This document shows positions 1 through 6,258 of a stretch of 36,551 nt of DNA, piece by piece. Position 1 is the first letter of the stretch. Every line of letters starts with the position of its first letter. The notes under the pieces were generated by a model, which worked only from the letters and a program-made list of their open reading frames with translations, did no database searches and had not been told where the DNA came from. The DNA is taken from IMG/VR virus record IMGVR_UViG_3300025138_000130, positions 1 to 36,551 of that record, one strand, 5' to 3'. The DNA is from a virus. Position numbers and translations under genes: made by a program.

Positions 1-477
1 TTCTGCACCTGACTGAATACTTGATTCATATCCTTTTGCAGTTGCAGAAAGTTGAGATGCTAGGAATCCAACACCAACAGCAATAGCGCCTCCAACAACG
101 GGCACAGATTTGGCTAAGCCACCTAGTGCAGTTCCGAGACCATCTATCATTCCAGCCACACCACCACTACCAGTAAATGATCTTGCTAAAGCACCTGCTG
201 CCATCTTAAATTGCATAGATGCTTTACGACCCATGTCGCTAAGTTGGTTACCTGTATTTTTAGATTGTATACCTAAGAAGCCAACTTGACCTGCTGCTTG
301 TGAAGTTGCTTTAGCCGCCTTGCTACTTTCTATATTTAATTGTTTAGCACCAGCCGCACTGATATTAACACCTTGTTGTAATTGTATTGCAGATAAAATT
401 GCTTGAAGTGTACTATTTTCAGCGGCATTAGTTGCCTGTACAGATCCAACTCCAGGTATGTCTACGATTACTGCCAT
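1..477 (-). CDS. Probable tail tape measure protein, N-terminal part
   Basis: The frame is open for 159 codons from an ATG at 477 to the window edge, so only the N-terminus is present. It opens with a short segment (VDIPGVGSVQATNAAENSTL) of the kind that starts tape measure proteins of marine T4-like phages, as I remember them. After that it is rich in Ala, Gly, Ser and Gln, with a hydrophobic stretch near residues 124-145 (GLAKSVPVVGGAIAVGVGFL). Tape measure proteins set tail length and are threaded through the tube; hydrophobic helices in an Ala/Gly-rich chain fit that. It is divergent from gp26, and tail chaperone-type genes normally sit next to the tape measure gene, which supports the call. 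A weak GGAT precedes the ATG. The family assignment is inference because most of the protein is missing. Confidence 0.6.
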   Translation of the reverse strand, partial: MAVIVDIPGVGSVQATNAAENSTLQAILSAIQLQQGVNISAAGAKQLNIESSKAAKATSQAAGQVGFLGIQSKNTGNQLSDMGRKASMQFKMAAGALARSFTGSGGVAGMIDGLGTALGGLAKSVPVVGGAIAVGVGFLASQLSATAKGYESSIQSGAE

Positions 478-505
478 GTATTTTAAATCCTAGTTATATG
501 CGTAC

Positions 506-513
506 ATAAATAC
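506..513 (+). promoter_or_regulatory. Late promoter (ATAAATAC) upstream of gp26
   Basis: ATAAATAC lies 42 bases before the TTG start of gp26. It matches the T4 late promoter TATAAATA at ATAAATA and is identical to the copies before gp48 and gp6. T4 late promoters are read by RNA polymerase carrying gp55, which is encoded in this window. It is flanked by GTAC on both sides. Confidence 0.6.
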
Positions 514-555
514 AAGTACACAGAATTATATACTGTATTTACCTGGAGAAAACCG

Positions 556-1452
556 TTGAATAATGAAAACCCAAATCAAGAACAAATGAAAGATTTTTTA
601 GCACAGAGTAAGCCTACTGGAAATCCATTACAACAATACATGCGTACTCCTCAGATTTACGTCACACTGCCTAGTCAGGGAAAATACTGGAAATCTGGTA
701 GTATTGAGATGCCTATTAACGGAGAAGTGCCGATATTAAGTATGACTAGTTTAGATGAACTAGTGTTAAAAAGTCCAGATGCACTAATGAATGGACAAGC
801 AGTAGTTGATGTAATACAACATTGTGTTCCTTGTATAAAGGATGCATGGGAAATGCCTGTAATAGACTTAGATACTATTTTAATTGCAATACGAATTGCA
901 ACTTATGGCGAGAATATGGAGTACAGTAGTAATTGCCCTGAGTGTAAAGAACTTAACGAGTATGAAATAGATTTAAAAAACTTTTTAGAACTTAAAGTTA
1001 ATTTAACATTGTTTGATACACCTGTAGTCTGGAACGATTTAAGTTTTAAACTTAAACCTCAAATATATAGATACGTAAATAATAATAACCTAGAAATATT
1101 CGAGCAACAAAGAATAGTAACTGTTGTTGAGGATCAAACTATAGACGCAGAACTTAAAGTGCAAAGGTTTAATGAAATTTTTAAAAAAATGACAGAATTA
1201 ACTATGAGAAATGTAAACGATAGTATTGAATATATCGAAGTAGGTGGAGAGAAAGTCACTAACAGATTACACATTAACGAATTTATTGCTAATAGTGATG
1301 TAAAAGTTTTTTCAGATATACAAAGTAGACAAACTGAGATAGATGTTTCGGTTCCAGAAAAAGAAGTAAAAACTGTATGTCCAGATTGTCAGCACAAATA
1401 TACGATACCATTCACGTTTGATCACTCAAATTTTTTCGCATTAGCCTCTTGA
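556..1452 (+). CDS. 26: Baseplate hub assembly protein gp26-like
   Basis: The 298-aa protein resembles the T4 gp26 / T4 baseplate protein family, which acts in assembly of the baseplate hub rather than the wedges. The start is TTG at 556: GGAG at 545-548 is correctly spaced, and the nearby ATG at 563 is in another frame. Three CxxC pairs are visible (C90/C93, C127/C130 in NCPECKE, C275/C278 in VCPDCQH); the last two look like the halves of a zinc ribbon, with a largely hydrophilic middle. A late promoter precedes it. Its TGA overlaps the TTG of the next gene in the -1 frame, and a slippery AAATTTTTT run lies just before the stop. T4 gp26 is about 208 aa, so this is a longer version. Confidence 0.75.
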   Translation: MNNENPNQEQMKDFLAQSKPTGNPLQQYMRTPQIYVTLPSQGKYWKSGSIEMPINGEVPILSMTSLDELVLKSPDALMNGQAVVDVIQHCVPCIKDAWEMPVIDLDTILIAIRIATYGENMEYSSNCPECKELNEYEIDLKNFLELKVNLTLFDTPVVWNDLSFKLKPQIYRYVNNNNLEIFEQQRIVTVVEDQTIDAELKVQRFNEIFKKMTELTMRNVNDSIEYIEVGGEKVTNRLHINEFIANSDVKVFSDIQSRQTEIDVSVPEKEVKTVCPDCQHKYTIPFTFDHSNFFALAS

Positions 1453-1667
1453 CTTTAAGCAATGCCGAAATAGTTAAAAAACTAGAAGGCATGGATCAAG
1501 AGGCGAAAAAGATCAGAAAAAGACTAATAGAATACTGTTGGTATATGCGTGGAGGTATAACATTCAGTGAACTCGTGCAGATGCCTGTAAGTGATATCAG
1601 TTTAATAAATGAAGTTGTTGAAAGTAACTTAGAAACTGCTAAAAAATCTGGTCAACCATTTTTTTAG
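1449..1667 (+). CDS. Small gp26-linked tail assembly protein (gp51/chaperone-like position)
   Basis: The 72-aa protein starts at TTG, overlapping the gp26 stop (TTGA). It begins with a charged helix (GMDQEAKKIRKRL), followed by YCWYMRGGITFSEL and a C-terminal NLETAKKSGQPFF. I recall similar short proteins after gp26 in other marine T4-like phages. Position and size suggest a role equivalent to T4 gp51 (hub assembly) or to the T half of lambda-type tail chaperones, but no catalytic motif is visible. It lies in the -1 frame of gp26, and that frame is open back through the slippery run at 1428-1436, so a fusion product is possible. Its TAG overlaps the stop of the convergent gene at 1664. Confidence 0.55.
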   Translation: MTLSNAEIVKKLEGMDQEAKKIRKRLIEYCWYMRGGITFSELVQMPVSDISLINEVVESNLETAKKSGQPFF

Positions 1668-1864
1668 TGTAGTTTCTTTAATCCGGAGGTAACTAGAGAG
1701 AGTCTGTTTTTAACTGCATTAGGACTTACGTCTAAATCTCTGAGTTCCATATCTTTAATTTGTGTAAACGTGTAGTTTTCATTTTTTACTACTTCACAAA
1801 ATTTTTCAAATGCCTTTATTATGCATTCTTTTCTTTTTTCTGCAATCTTAATAAGTCTTGCCAT
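1664..1864 (-). CDS. Hypothetical 66-aa protein
   Basis: A short basic protein (MARLIKIAEKRKE...) predicted largely helical, with a segment ELRDLDVSPNAVKNRLSL that could be a helix-turn-helix-like pair; I do not recognise the family. The start is well supported: AAGGAGGT lies 8 bases before the ATG on the minus strand, the strongest ribosome binding site in this part of the window. It is the first gene downstream of the structured non-coding region and may be carried on the same transcript. It converges on the plus-strand gene ending at 1667, with a four-base overlap of the stop codons. Function unknown; a DNA-binding role is only a guess. Confidence 0.6.
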   Translation of the reverse strand: MARLIKIAEKRKECIIKAFEKFCEVVKNENYTFTQIKDMELRDLDVSPNAVKNRLSLVTSGLKKLH

Positions 1865-1903
1865 GTATTGCTACCTCCTTATGTAGTCGGTAAGAATATT
1901 TAC

Positions 1904-2397
1904 TTAACCTAACGTGGTTAGATATAACATACTTTTTGGTTCTAGCAACATTAAATGCATACTAGATGATGAACTACGTTCATCTAATACTCACTTTCGT
2001 TCGTATTATTTTTTTATTATACTTAATAGTTTCATGTTTCGCTAGACGTAGTCATACTTCACCCGTTTCCGGATGAAGAAATTCACGTTTCGCTGAGTGT
2101 GAATCATAATAGTTAAACAAGATTTCTTTGCAGAACAGGAGCGGTTTACCGGTACTCCTTACTTGAGCTTCATTAAACGGGACCTGTAAATTACACCGTA
2201 ACTATCCAATGTATACAAGTCTAAGGTTGAATTCTTTTTCTATCAGAGCCCTAATCATTTAGCCTAAAGCATGGCCTTTACTTTGTCCAATTTCGGCAAT
2301 GTCGGGGTGCCGTCAACCTTCAGTCGTGTTTATATATGGGACTATATTGTGCCTATGCTTTTTTCTAAATGTGCCGGATTTGCCAGTTCGCCTGGAC
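1904..2397 (-). ncRNA. Candidate large structured RNA, class unassigned
   Basis: These nearly 500 bases between the GIY-YIG gene and the 66-aa gene have no convincing reading frame. GC is about 47-48% in the two 60-base blocks I counted (2041-2100 and 2281-2340), above the flanking genes. Read on the minus strand it folds into many helices. 2057-2078 is a 9-bp stem with a GAAA loop. 1986-2007 is a 5-bp stem, tandem G-A mismatches, 2 bp and a GAAA loop. 1968-1984 is a 7-bp hairpin. 2137-2159 has AGGAG/CTCCT around an inner CGG/CCG. 2294-2312 has CGGCA/TGCCG. 2223-2230 pairs with 2313-2320 over 8 bp, 2161-2165 with 2216-2220, and 1905-1909 with 1916-1920. Two GNRA loops and nested long-range helices suggest a compact tertiary fold. 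Candidates are a GOLLD/ROOL-type giant RNA, a group I intron remnant or a new class. Strand is inferred from the GAAA loops and the neighbouring genes; both ends are uncertain. Confidence 0.5.
2031..2094 (-). repeat. Near-identical 13-mers within the structured RNA
   Basis: On the minus strand AGCGAAACGTGAA (2082-2094) and AGCGAAACATGAA (2031-2043) differ at one base and are 51 bases apart. They flank the GAAA-capped 9-bp hairpin at 2057-2078. Such repeats could be equivalent structural modules, for example two similar loops or receptors. Confidence 0.5.
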
Positions 2398-2832
2398 TTA
2401 TAAGGGTTCTGAGTTTAGTATGCCTTTTCCGTGTACACGAACTCTAATATGTCCATTGTACCATTCATTGGATTCTAGTACTTTATACTTAAATTGTTCT
2501 CTTGCTTCTATGTAAGAAAGTTCTGATTTACTTTTACAGTAATATATTATTTCCCTACTAAAATTGTCTGTGCCTATTTCTTCTACATCTTTTGTTAACG
2601 CATCACTGGAACCATAATATAATTGCCAATCACTGTCAACTTTGCTTCTAATTTTCTTTTTTACTTTTTTGCCATTCTTCTGTGTATGCATCTTGTATTT
2701 GACTTTTGCAAACTTTGCCAACTTTTTGCCTATATACTTCTTGTCATTGGTCAAATTTGTAATAATGTAAACAAATCCAGCACAGTCTTCAGGCAGTTCG
2801 TTGACTATTTCATTGTGATAAGTCCATGTCAT
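2398..2832 (-). CDS. GIY-YIG family endonuclease (homing-type)
   Basis: A 144-aa protein with an N-terminal GIY-YIG domain: VYI at about residues 21-23 and YIG at 33-35 (GFVYIITN...KKYIGKKL). It continues with the conserved SDWQLYYGSS, the NFSREIIYYCKSKSEL segment and a catalytic-type Glu in SYIEAREQF. This layout is common in free-standing nucleases of T4-like and marine phages, often treated as Seg-like homing endonucleases that cut one DNA strand or both at a target site. No separate DNA-binding domain is obvious; the basic Lys-rich stretch at 40-65 may serve. It lies between a probable terminator and the structured RNA, so it could be a mobile unit. No strong Shine-Dalgarno is seen. Confidence 0.8.
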   Translation of the reverse strand: MTWTYHNEIVNELPEDCAGFVYIITNLTNDKKYIGKKLAKFAKVKYKMHTQKNGKKVKKKIRSKVDSDWQLYYGSSDALTKDVEEIGTDNFSREIIYYCKSKSELSYIEAREQFKYKVLESNEWYNGHIRVRVHGKGILNSEPL

Positions 2833-2860
2833 TGTATACTTATATATCTCTTCTTAACAT

Positions 2861-2901
2861 AAAAATAGCATTTTTTGATATTATCAAAAAGTATGATGCT
2901 A
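2861..2901 (-). terminator. Probable intrinsic terminator after the asparagine-synthetase-like gene
   Basis: On the minus strand TAGCA (2901-2897) and TGCTA (2870-2866) bracket an inner AT-rich stem, TTTTTGA/TCAAAAA, followed by TTTTT (2865-2861). It starts 14 bases past the stop of the 2915 gene. The stem is AT-rich, so its strength is uncertain; it would separate the long leftward operon from the GIY-YIG gene. Confidence 0.45.
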
Positions 2902-2914
2902 GTAGCAGAAAAAT

Positions 2915-4420
2915 TTAACTATTATACCATTTCTTTAAAAAAAATTTTAACATATGTCTTGTACATTTTAATCTATCTATGAACGCATGAGATTCTTCCA
3001 TACCACCTTTATGTGGATTAATATGATTTAACCATTTTTTATCAATCATAACCTTTTGCGATTCTGCATCAAGCATATTCCGGATACGTGCATCATGGTC
3101 TGCTAACGGCATCATTTGCCTAAGTCTTATATCAACATAAGGACTTACAATTAATTGATCGTATAAAGGCAATTCATCACGCATATATACTTTTTGTCTA
3201 TAATAATGATATGAAAGCATACCGTCTAAAAGTGTTTTACTTTTATAATAATCAAACAGTCTTTCGCTATAGATATATGGCACACATACATAATAAGGCT
3301 CAAGCATTTTTTTCGCTTCATCTAGTGTGCTTGCTCCTAGTTCGTGGATAGCCGCCACAAGTCCACTATTTCCATCATGCCAAAATATTTCATCTCCAAA
3401 AGATCCTTTTAGATATACTGCATTTGGAAACTTGTCTTTCCATCTTACTACTTCAGGCATTAAACTAGGATTCATAGTAGGCATATCACTATGTAATTCA
3501 TTTACTTCATAGTAAATTGAATCATATGTTTTTTTATCCATTATTGAAAGTTCGCCTTTAGGAAAATTTTCATATAATTTAATTAATCTGTTTGGCGGTT
3601 CATCTACAAACCAATCGCCAGTGTAACCAACAACTTTTAAATCATTTATTCTATCGCCAAGCATACTTGCTATATGAATTCCATCTATTCCGTTACAAAT
3701 ACTTGGTATCAATCTTTTATTATATTTTTTATATATTTTATCGATATTTTTACGTAAAATAATATCAGATAAACCCGTAATCTCATCAAAAGTTAATTTT
3801 TTTGTTACATCATAAGCAAGGTCAACATAGTCTCTACGAGCATCATAATACAATGTATGTGAAGTTTTGCAGGTTGCTAAATCTATTGTAAAAAATGTTC
3901 CTGGTCCTACCATTTTGACATTGTTGATTGGTGTAATCCCTGAATACCATGTATCACTGGGATATCCATTATGACACATCCAATTAGGAATATTTTCATA
4001 AGATATAAGTTTTCTATCTACGTATACTCCGTTTATAGCAGTCGTTACCCAGTCTTGATTTATAGTAAAAAACTTATTGGAGAAACTAATAAGTTTATTT
4101 GAAATAATTACTTTATCATTTTCAGCATAATAATATACTGCAAACGTTTCAATAAAGTCTGTAATTACTGTAACTTTTTGTTTATACTTGTCATAGCGTA
4201 TAGCATAAAACAGACCATTAGGCACAAGCCCATCTAAGTTTACAAATTGATCAATATCGTTTTCCCACATAATGCCGCATAGTAAAACAATTACATTTTT
4301 TGTTTCATGTACTTCTACATCTTCTTCATAGCCTAACGAAAATCCATTATATAAATCTATATAATTAGGATATTTCCTCGTAGACAATGATAGATCATTT
4401 GTTAAACAGAAATTTATCAT
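2915..4420 (-). CDS. Asparagine-synthetase-like protein with altered active-site motifs
   Basis: The 501-aa protein follows the AsnB plan. An N-terminal Ntn-amidotransferase-like domain (about 1-180; NGLFYAIRYD, then a DFIETFAVYYY stretch like the DxxGxxPLYY region) precedes a PP-loop ATPase-like domain (about 210-480). The catalytic Cys normally at position 2 is absent (MINFC), so glutamine hydrolysis is unlikely. The SGGxDS ATP loop is replaced by CNGIDG (242-247), while the downstream acidic motif is kept as KGSFGDEIFWH (338-348). AsnB relatives activate a carboxylate with ATP to form an amide; lasso-peptide and beta-lactam cyclases belong here too. This member may use another nitrogen donor or do something different. 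The ATG overlaps the TGA of an in-frame extension of the upstream gene, which suggests translational coupling. It is the last gene of the accessory set and is followed by a probable terminator. Confidence 0.7.
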   Translation of the reverse strand: MINFCLTNDLSLSTRKYPNYIDLYNGFSLGYEEDVEVHETKNVIVLLCGIMWENDIDQFVNLDGLVPNGLFYAIRYDKYKQKVTVITDFIETFAVYYYAENDKVIISNKLISFSNKFFTINQDWVTTAINGVYVDRKLISYENIPNWMCHNGYPSDTWYSGITPINNVKMVGPGTFFTIDLATCKTSHTLYYDARRDYVDLAYDVTKKLTFDEITGLSDIILRKNIDKIYKKYNKRLIPSICNGIDGIHIASMLGDRINDLKVVGYTGDWFVDEPPNRLIKLYENFPKGELSIMDKKTYDSIYYEVNELHSDMPTMNPSLMPEVVRWKDKFPNAVYLKGSFGDEIFWHDGNSGLVAAIHELGASTLDEAKKMLEPYYVCVPYIYSERLFDYYKSKTLLDGMLSYHYYRQKVYMRDELPLYDQLIVSPYVDIRLRQMMPLADHDARIRNMLDAESQKVMIDKKWLNHINPHKGGMEESHAFIDRLKCTRHMLKFFLKKWYNS

Positions 4421-4512
4421 TTATTTTTTAAGGCCTGTTCTGTACTAAGTTGCATTGTTTTGTCTTTTGTGTATAAGACCACATATCGGTTCTCCTGCTG
4501 ACGAATTACGTA
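4420..4512 (-). other. In-frame open extension after the stop of the 358-aa gene
   Basis: After the TAA at 4513-4515 the same frame stays open for 31 codons (YVIRQQENRYVVLYTKDKTM, then 11 more residues). It ends at a TGA (4417-4419) that overlaps the ATG of the asparagine-synthetase-like gene. AGGAG (4490-4494) precedes a possible GTG start in this frame with 9 bases between, giving a 21-aa product, and an ATG in another frame giving 18 aa. It could be a small coupling ORF or the tail of a formerly longer 358-aa protein. Confidence 0.35.
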
Positions 4513-5589
4513 TTAATGTAATAAATTTACTTGTATGTCCTTATAATTTTTATCATTCCAACGATAATCTAAAATTAATTTTGCATCACTTGTTTTAATT
4601 TGATATACATCTAAATGTGTGTTAATTACATTTTGTATAGTTTTTGAATCTTCAGTATTAAAACTTTTTAATAAATTTACACTAGCAACTCTTGGATGTC
4701 CTAATGTCAAACTAGGATCTTCAGGATCTAATCCATTCCGTTTTAACCATGCAACAAACTTGTCTACTTTTTCAAATGTAGTTACATCTTCGTCTGTAGG
4801 AGTTTTGCTCCACCTAATATCAAAATCACCACTGCCTTGCCATTGTGAAGTTAGTGCAGTAGTTGTAGTTTCGTCTAGTGTAACATCACCCTCGTCGTTA
4901 AATACCTCCCAATGACTTTTACCTACACTTTTATCTATGCCCATAGTCACGTCACCAAGTTTACGTATTAGTGTATCTAACCCAAAAGCATCAAAATCCG
5001 TTGTAGGATCTAAATTAAATGTAGGAGTATTTAAAAAACAAAATAGTTGAGTGTATTGTAACCATTCTGGTGCATAATGTAATTTTCTAAAACTTAATGC
5101 ACATGATTCAAATTCATGACATAGCAAATTAAGTTGTCTAATATGCCAACGTATTTCTTTATTTACTTTTTTATAGTAAGGTGATATATTTCCGGCTTGT
5201 CCTTGTAGATTCTCAAAGTGTCTATGTAAATGGTTAAACATATCATGTTCTACATATGCACCTGGTAAGTCCGGGCCTACATCTCCTTTTGTGATTGTGT
5301 TGTCTATAGTAAAATGTTCTGTTATTTCATATGGAGAAAGTCCTACACTTGTCCAATCAAAACTTTTAATTGCATTTAAACTATCGTTTATTTTATCACA
5401 CAAAAGTGGTAAGTGTCTTTCTTGGAAGCCAATCCAATGATAATTTTTTTCTAAATGTAAATTGTTTTTTAATAACTTATTAAGTGCAATCAACCATTTT
5501 TCTGATAAACTACTATGACCTACATCTATAAAAACATCGTGCTTAACATTCCACTTATCTCTAAGAGTAATAGTAATTTCATCTAGCAT
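4513..5589 (-). CDS. Unknown protein of the accessory enzyme cassette
   Basis: I do not recognise this 358-aa protein. It has no signal peptide or membrane segment. The N-terminal third looks alpha/beta (VFIDVGHSSLSEKWLIALNKLL). The middle is helical and histidine-rich (EHDMFNHLHRHFENLQGQ near residues 114-131, then a HIRQLNLLCHEFESC segment). The C-terminal part is acidic and Thr/Asp-rich, followed by a mixed region ending ILDYRWNDKNYKDIQVNLL. The His/Asp/Glu-rich middle could bind metal, but that is a guess. The start overlaps the upstream oxygenase gene by 11 bases, so the two are probably translated together. The frame continues past its TAA for 31 codons to the next gene. As the only unrecognisable member of an enzyme cassette it is a candidate substrate, carrier or partner protein. 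Confidence 0.75.
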   Translation of the reverse strand: MLDEITITLRDKWNVKHDVFIDVGHSSLSEKWLIALNKLLKNNLHLEKNYHWIGFQERHLPLLCDKINDSLNAIKSFDWTSVGLSPYEITEHFTIDNTITKGDVGPDLPGAYVEHDMFNHLHRHFENLQGQAGNISPYYKKVNKEIRWHIRQLNLLCHEFESCALSFRKLHYAPEWLQYTQLFCFLNTPTFNLDPTTDFDAFGLDTLIRKLGDVTMGIDKSVGKSHWEVFNDEGDVTLDETTTTALTSQWQGSGDFDIRWSKTPTDEDVTTFEKVDKFVAWLKRNGLDPEDPSLTLGHPRVASVNLLKSFNTEDSKTIQNVINTHLDVYQIKTSDAKLILDYRWNDKNYKDIQVNLLH

Positions 5590-6244
5590 TGTATATATCT
5601 TTTTCTCTTAGCCATAATACAAATCCTTCTTTCAAGTCTAACTTGCCTTTGAAGTTATCACTACAATGCCATCTGCGTCTATCGAAACCTAGTAATTTGC
5701 CTTGTGTCCAAGCACAGGCTTTATCTAAGGTAACGTAAGTTTGATCTTCTGCCCAACAATGACTACAGTATTTTTGCCAATCTTCGTCGTTTACATGATT
5801 TTCAATAGGATCATTTTTTTCTTTATACATGTAGAAATCATTATAATCCGCATGTTCTTTAAACACTACAGTATGACTATCATAATCATTATGAGGAATA
5901 ATTAGTGTGTAATATGGATTGCCTACTAACTCCTCCTCTTTATGATTTTTTCTTATAGCATAGTCTGTATGTAAGTCACTACCTAAATTTGCTTGTAGTA
6001 TCTGACCTTTTTCTATTGTAAAAGGCAAACTTAAAATGTTTTTTAGTTTTTCTTCAATAATGCTAAACACAAAAGGTATTTTATCTTTTGCTACCCAATG
6101 TTGTGTACTTACATATTGCCCTTTCCATACTCCCCATTTATCTATGAATTCTGCCTTTTCATCAGTATTATCATAAACACGTTTGATAGTTTCTTGTAAT
6201 TCATTCGGTGTTAAAAAGTTTGGAATGTCTATAGTTTCGTGCAT
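5579..6244 (-). CDS. 2-oxoglutarate/Fe(II)-dependent oxygenase-like protein
   Basis: The 221-aa protein fits the double-stranded beta-helix oxygenases (prolyl-hydroxylase-like). An HxD pair lies in DLHTDYAIRK (H92, D94), the distal His in DRRRWHCSDNF (H193), with basic residues and a hydrophobic strand after it (KEGFVLWL) where 2-oxoglutarate would bind. Such enzymes hydroxylate or otherwise oxidise amino acid side chains, sugars or small molecules, using O2 and 2-oxoglutarate. An insertion between the two iron-binding parts (about 130-178) carries a CSHC pair (C160, C163), not part of the usual fold. It sits between a radical SAM gene (14 bases upstream) and the unknown 358-aa gene (11-base overlap). 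Many T4-like marine phages carry relatives of unknown substrate. Confidence 0.75.
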   Translation of the reverse strand: MHETIDIPNFLTPNELQETIKRVYDNTDEKAEFIDKWGVWKGQYVSTQHWVAKDKIPFVFSIIEEKLKNILSLPFTIEKGQILQANLGSDLHTDYAIRKNHKEEELVGNPYYTLIIPHNDYDSHTVVFKEHADYNDFYMYKEKNDPIENHVNDEDWQKYCSHCWAEDQTYVTLDKACAWTQGKLLGFDRRRWHCSDNFKGKLDLKEGFVLWLREKDIYNAR

Positions 6245-6258
6245 GACATATTAGTCTC

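Noticed and set aside
563-565. ATG at 563 as start of gp26
   Set aside because: It is in a different frame; the gp26 frame starts at TTG 556 with a well-placed GGAG.
1865-2397. tRNA or tmRNA in the non-coding region
   Set aside because: No T-arm (GGTTCGAATCC-like) with a matching acceptor stem, and no tmRNA tag-like frame was found on either strand.
1865-2397. Group II intron
   Set aside because: No domain V-like hairpin with an AGC triad and no reverse transcriptase gene; the nearby nuclease is of GIY-YIG type.
2836-2850. Late promoter (TATATAAGTATA, minus strand) for the GIY-YIG gene
   Set aside because: Two mismatches to ATAAATAC and only a few bases from the ATG, leaving no room for a leader and ribosome site.
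4440-4496. 18-aa ORF (MWSYTQKTKQCNLVQNRP) as a RiPP precursor
   Set aside because: It has an AGGAG, but the same bases also fit a frame coupled to the next gene; without conservation data neither can be called a precursor.
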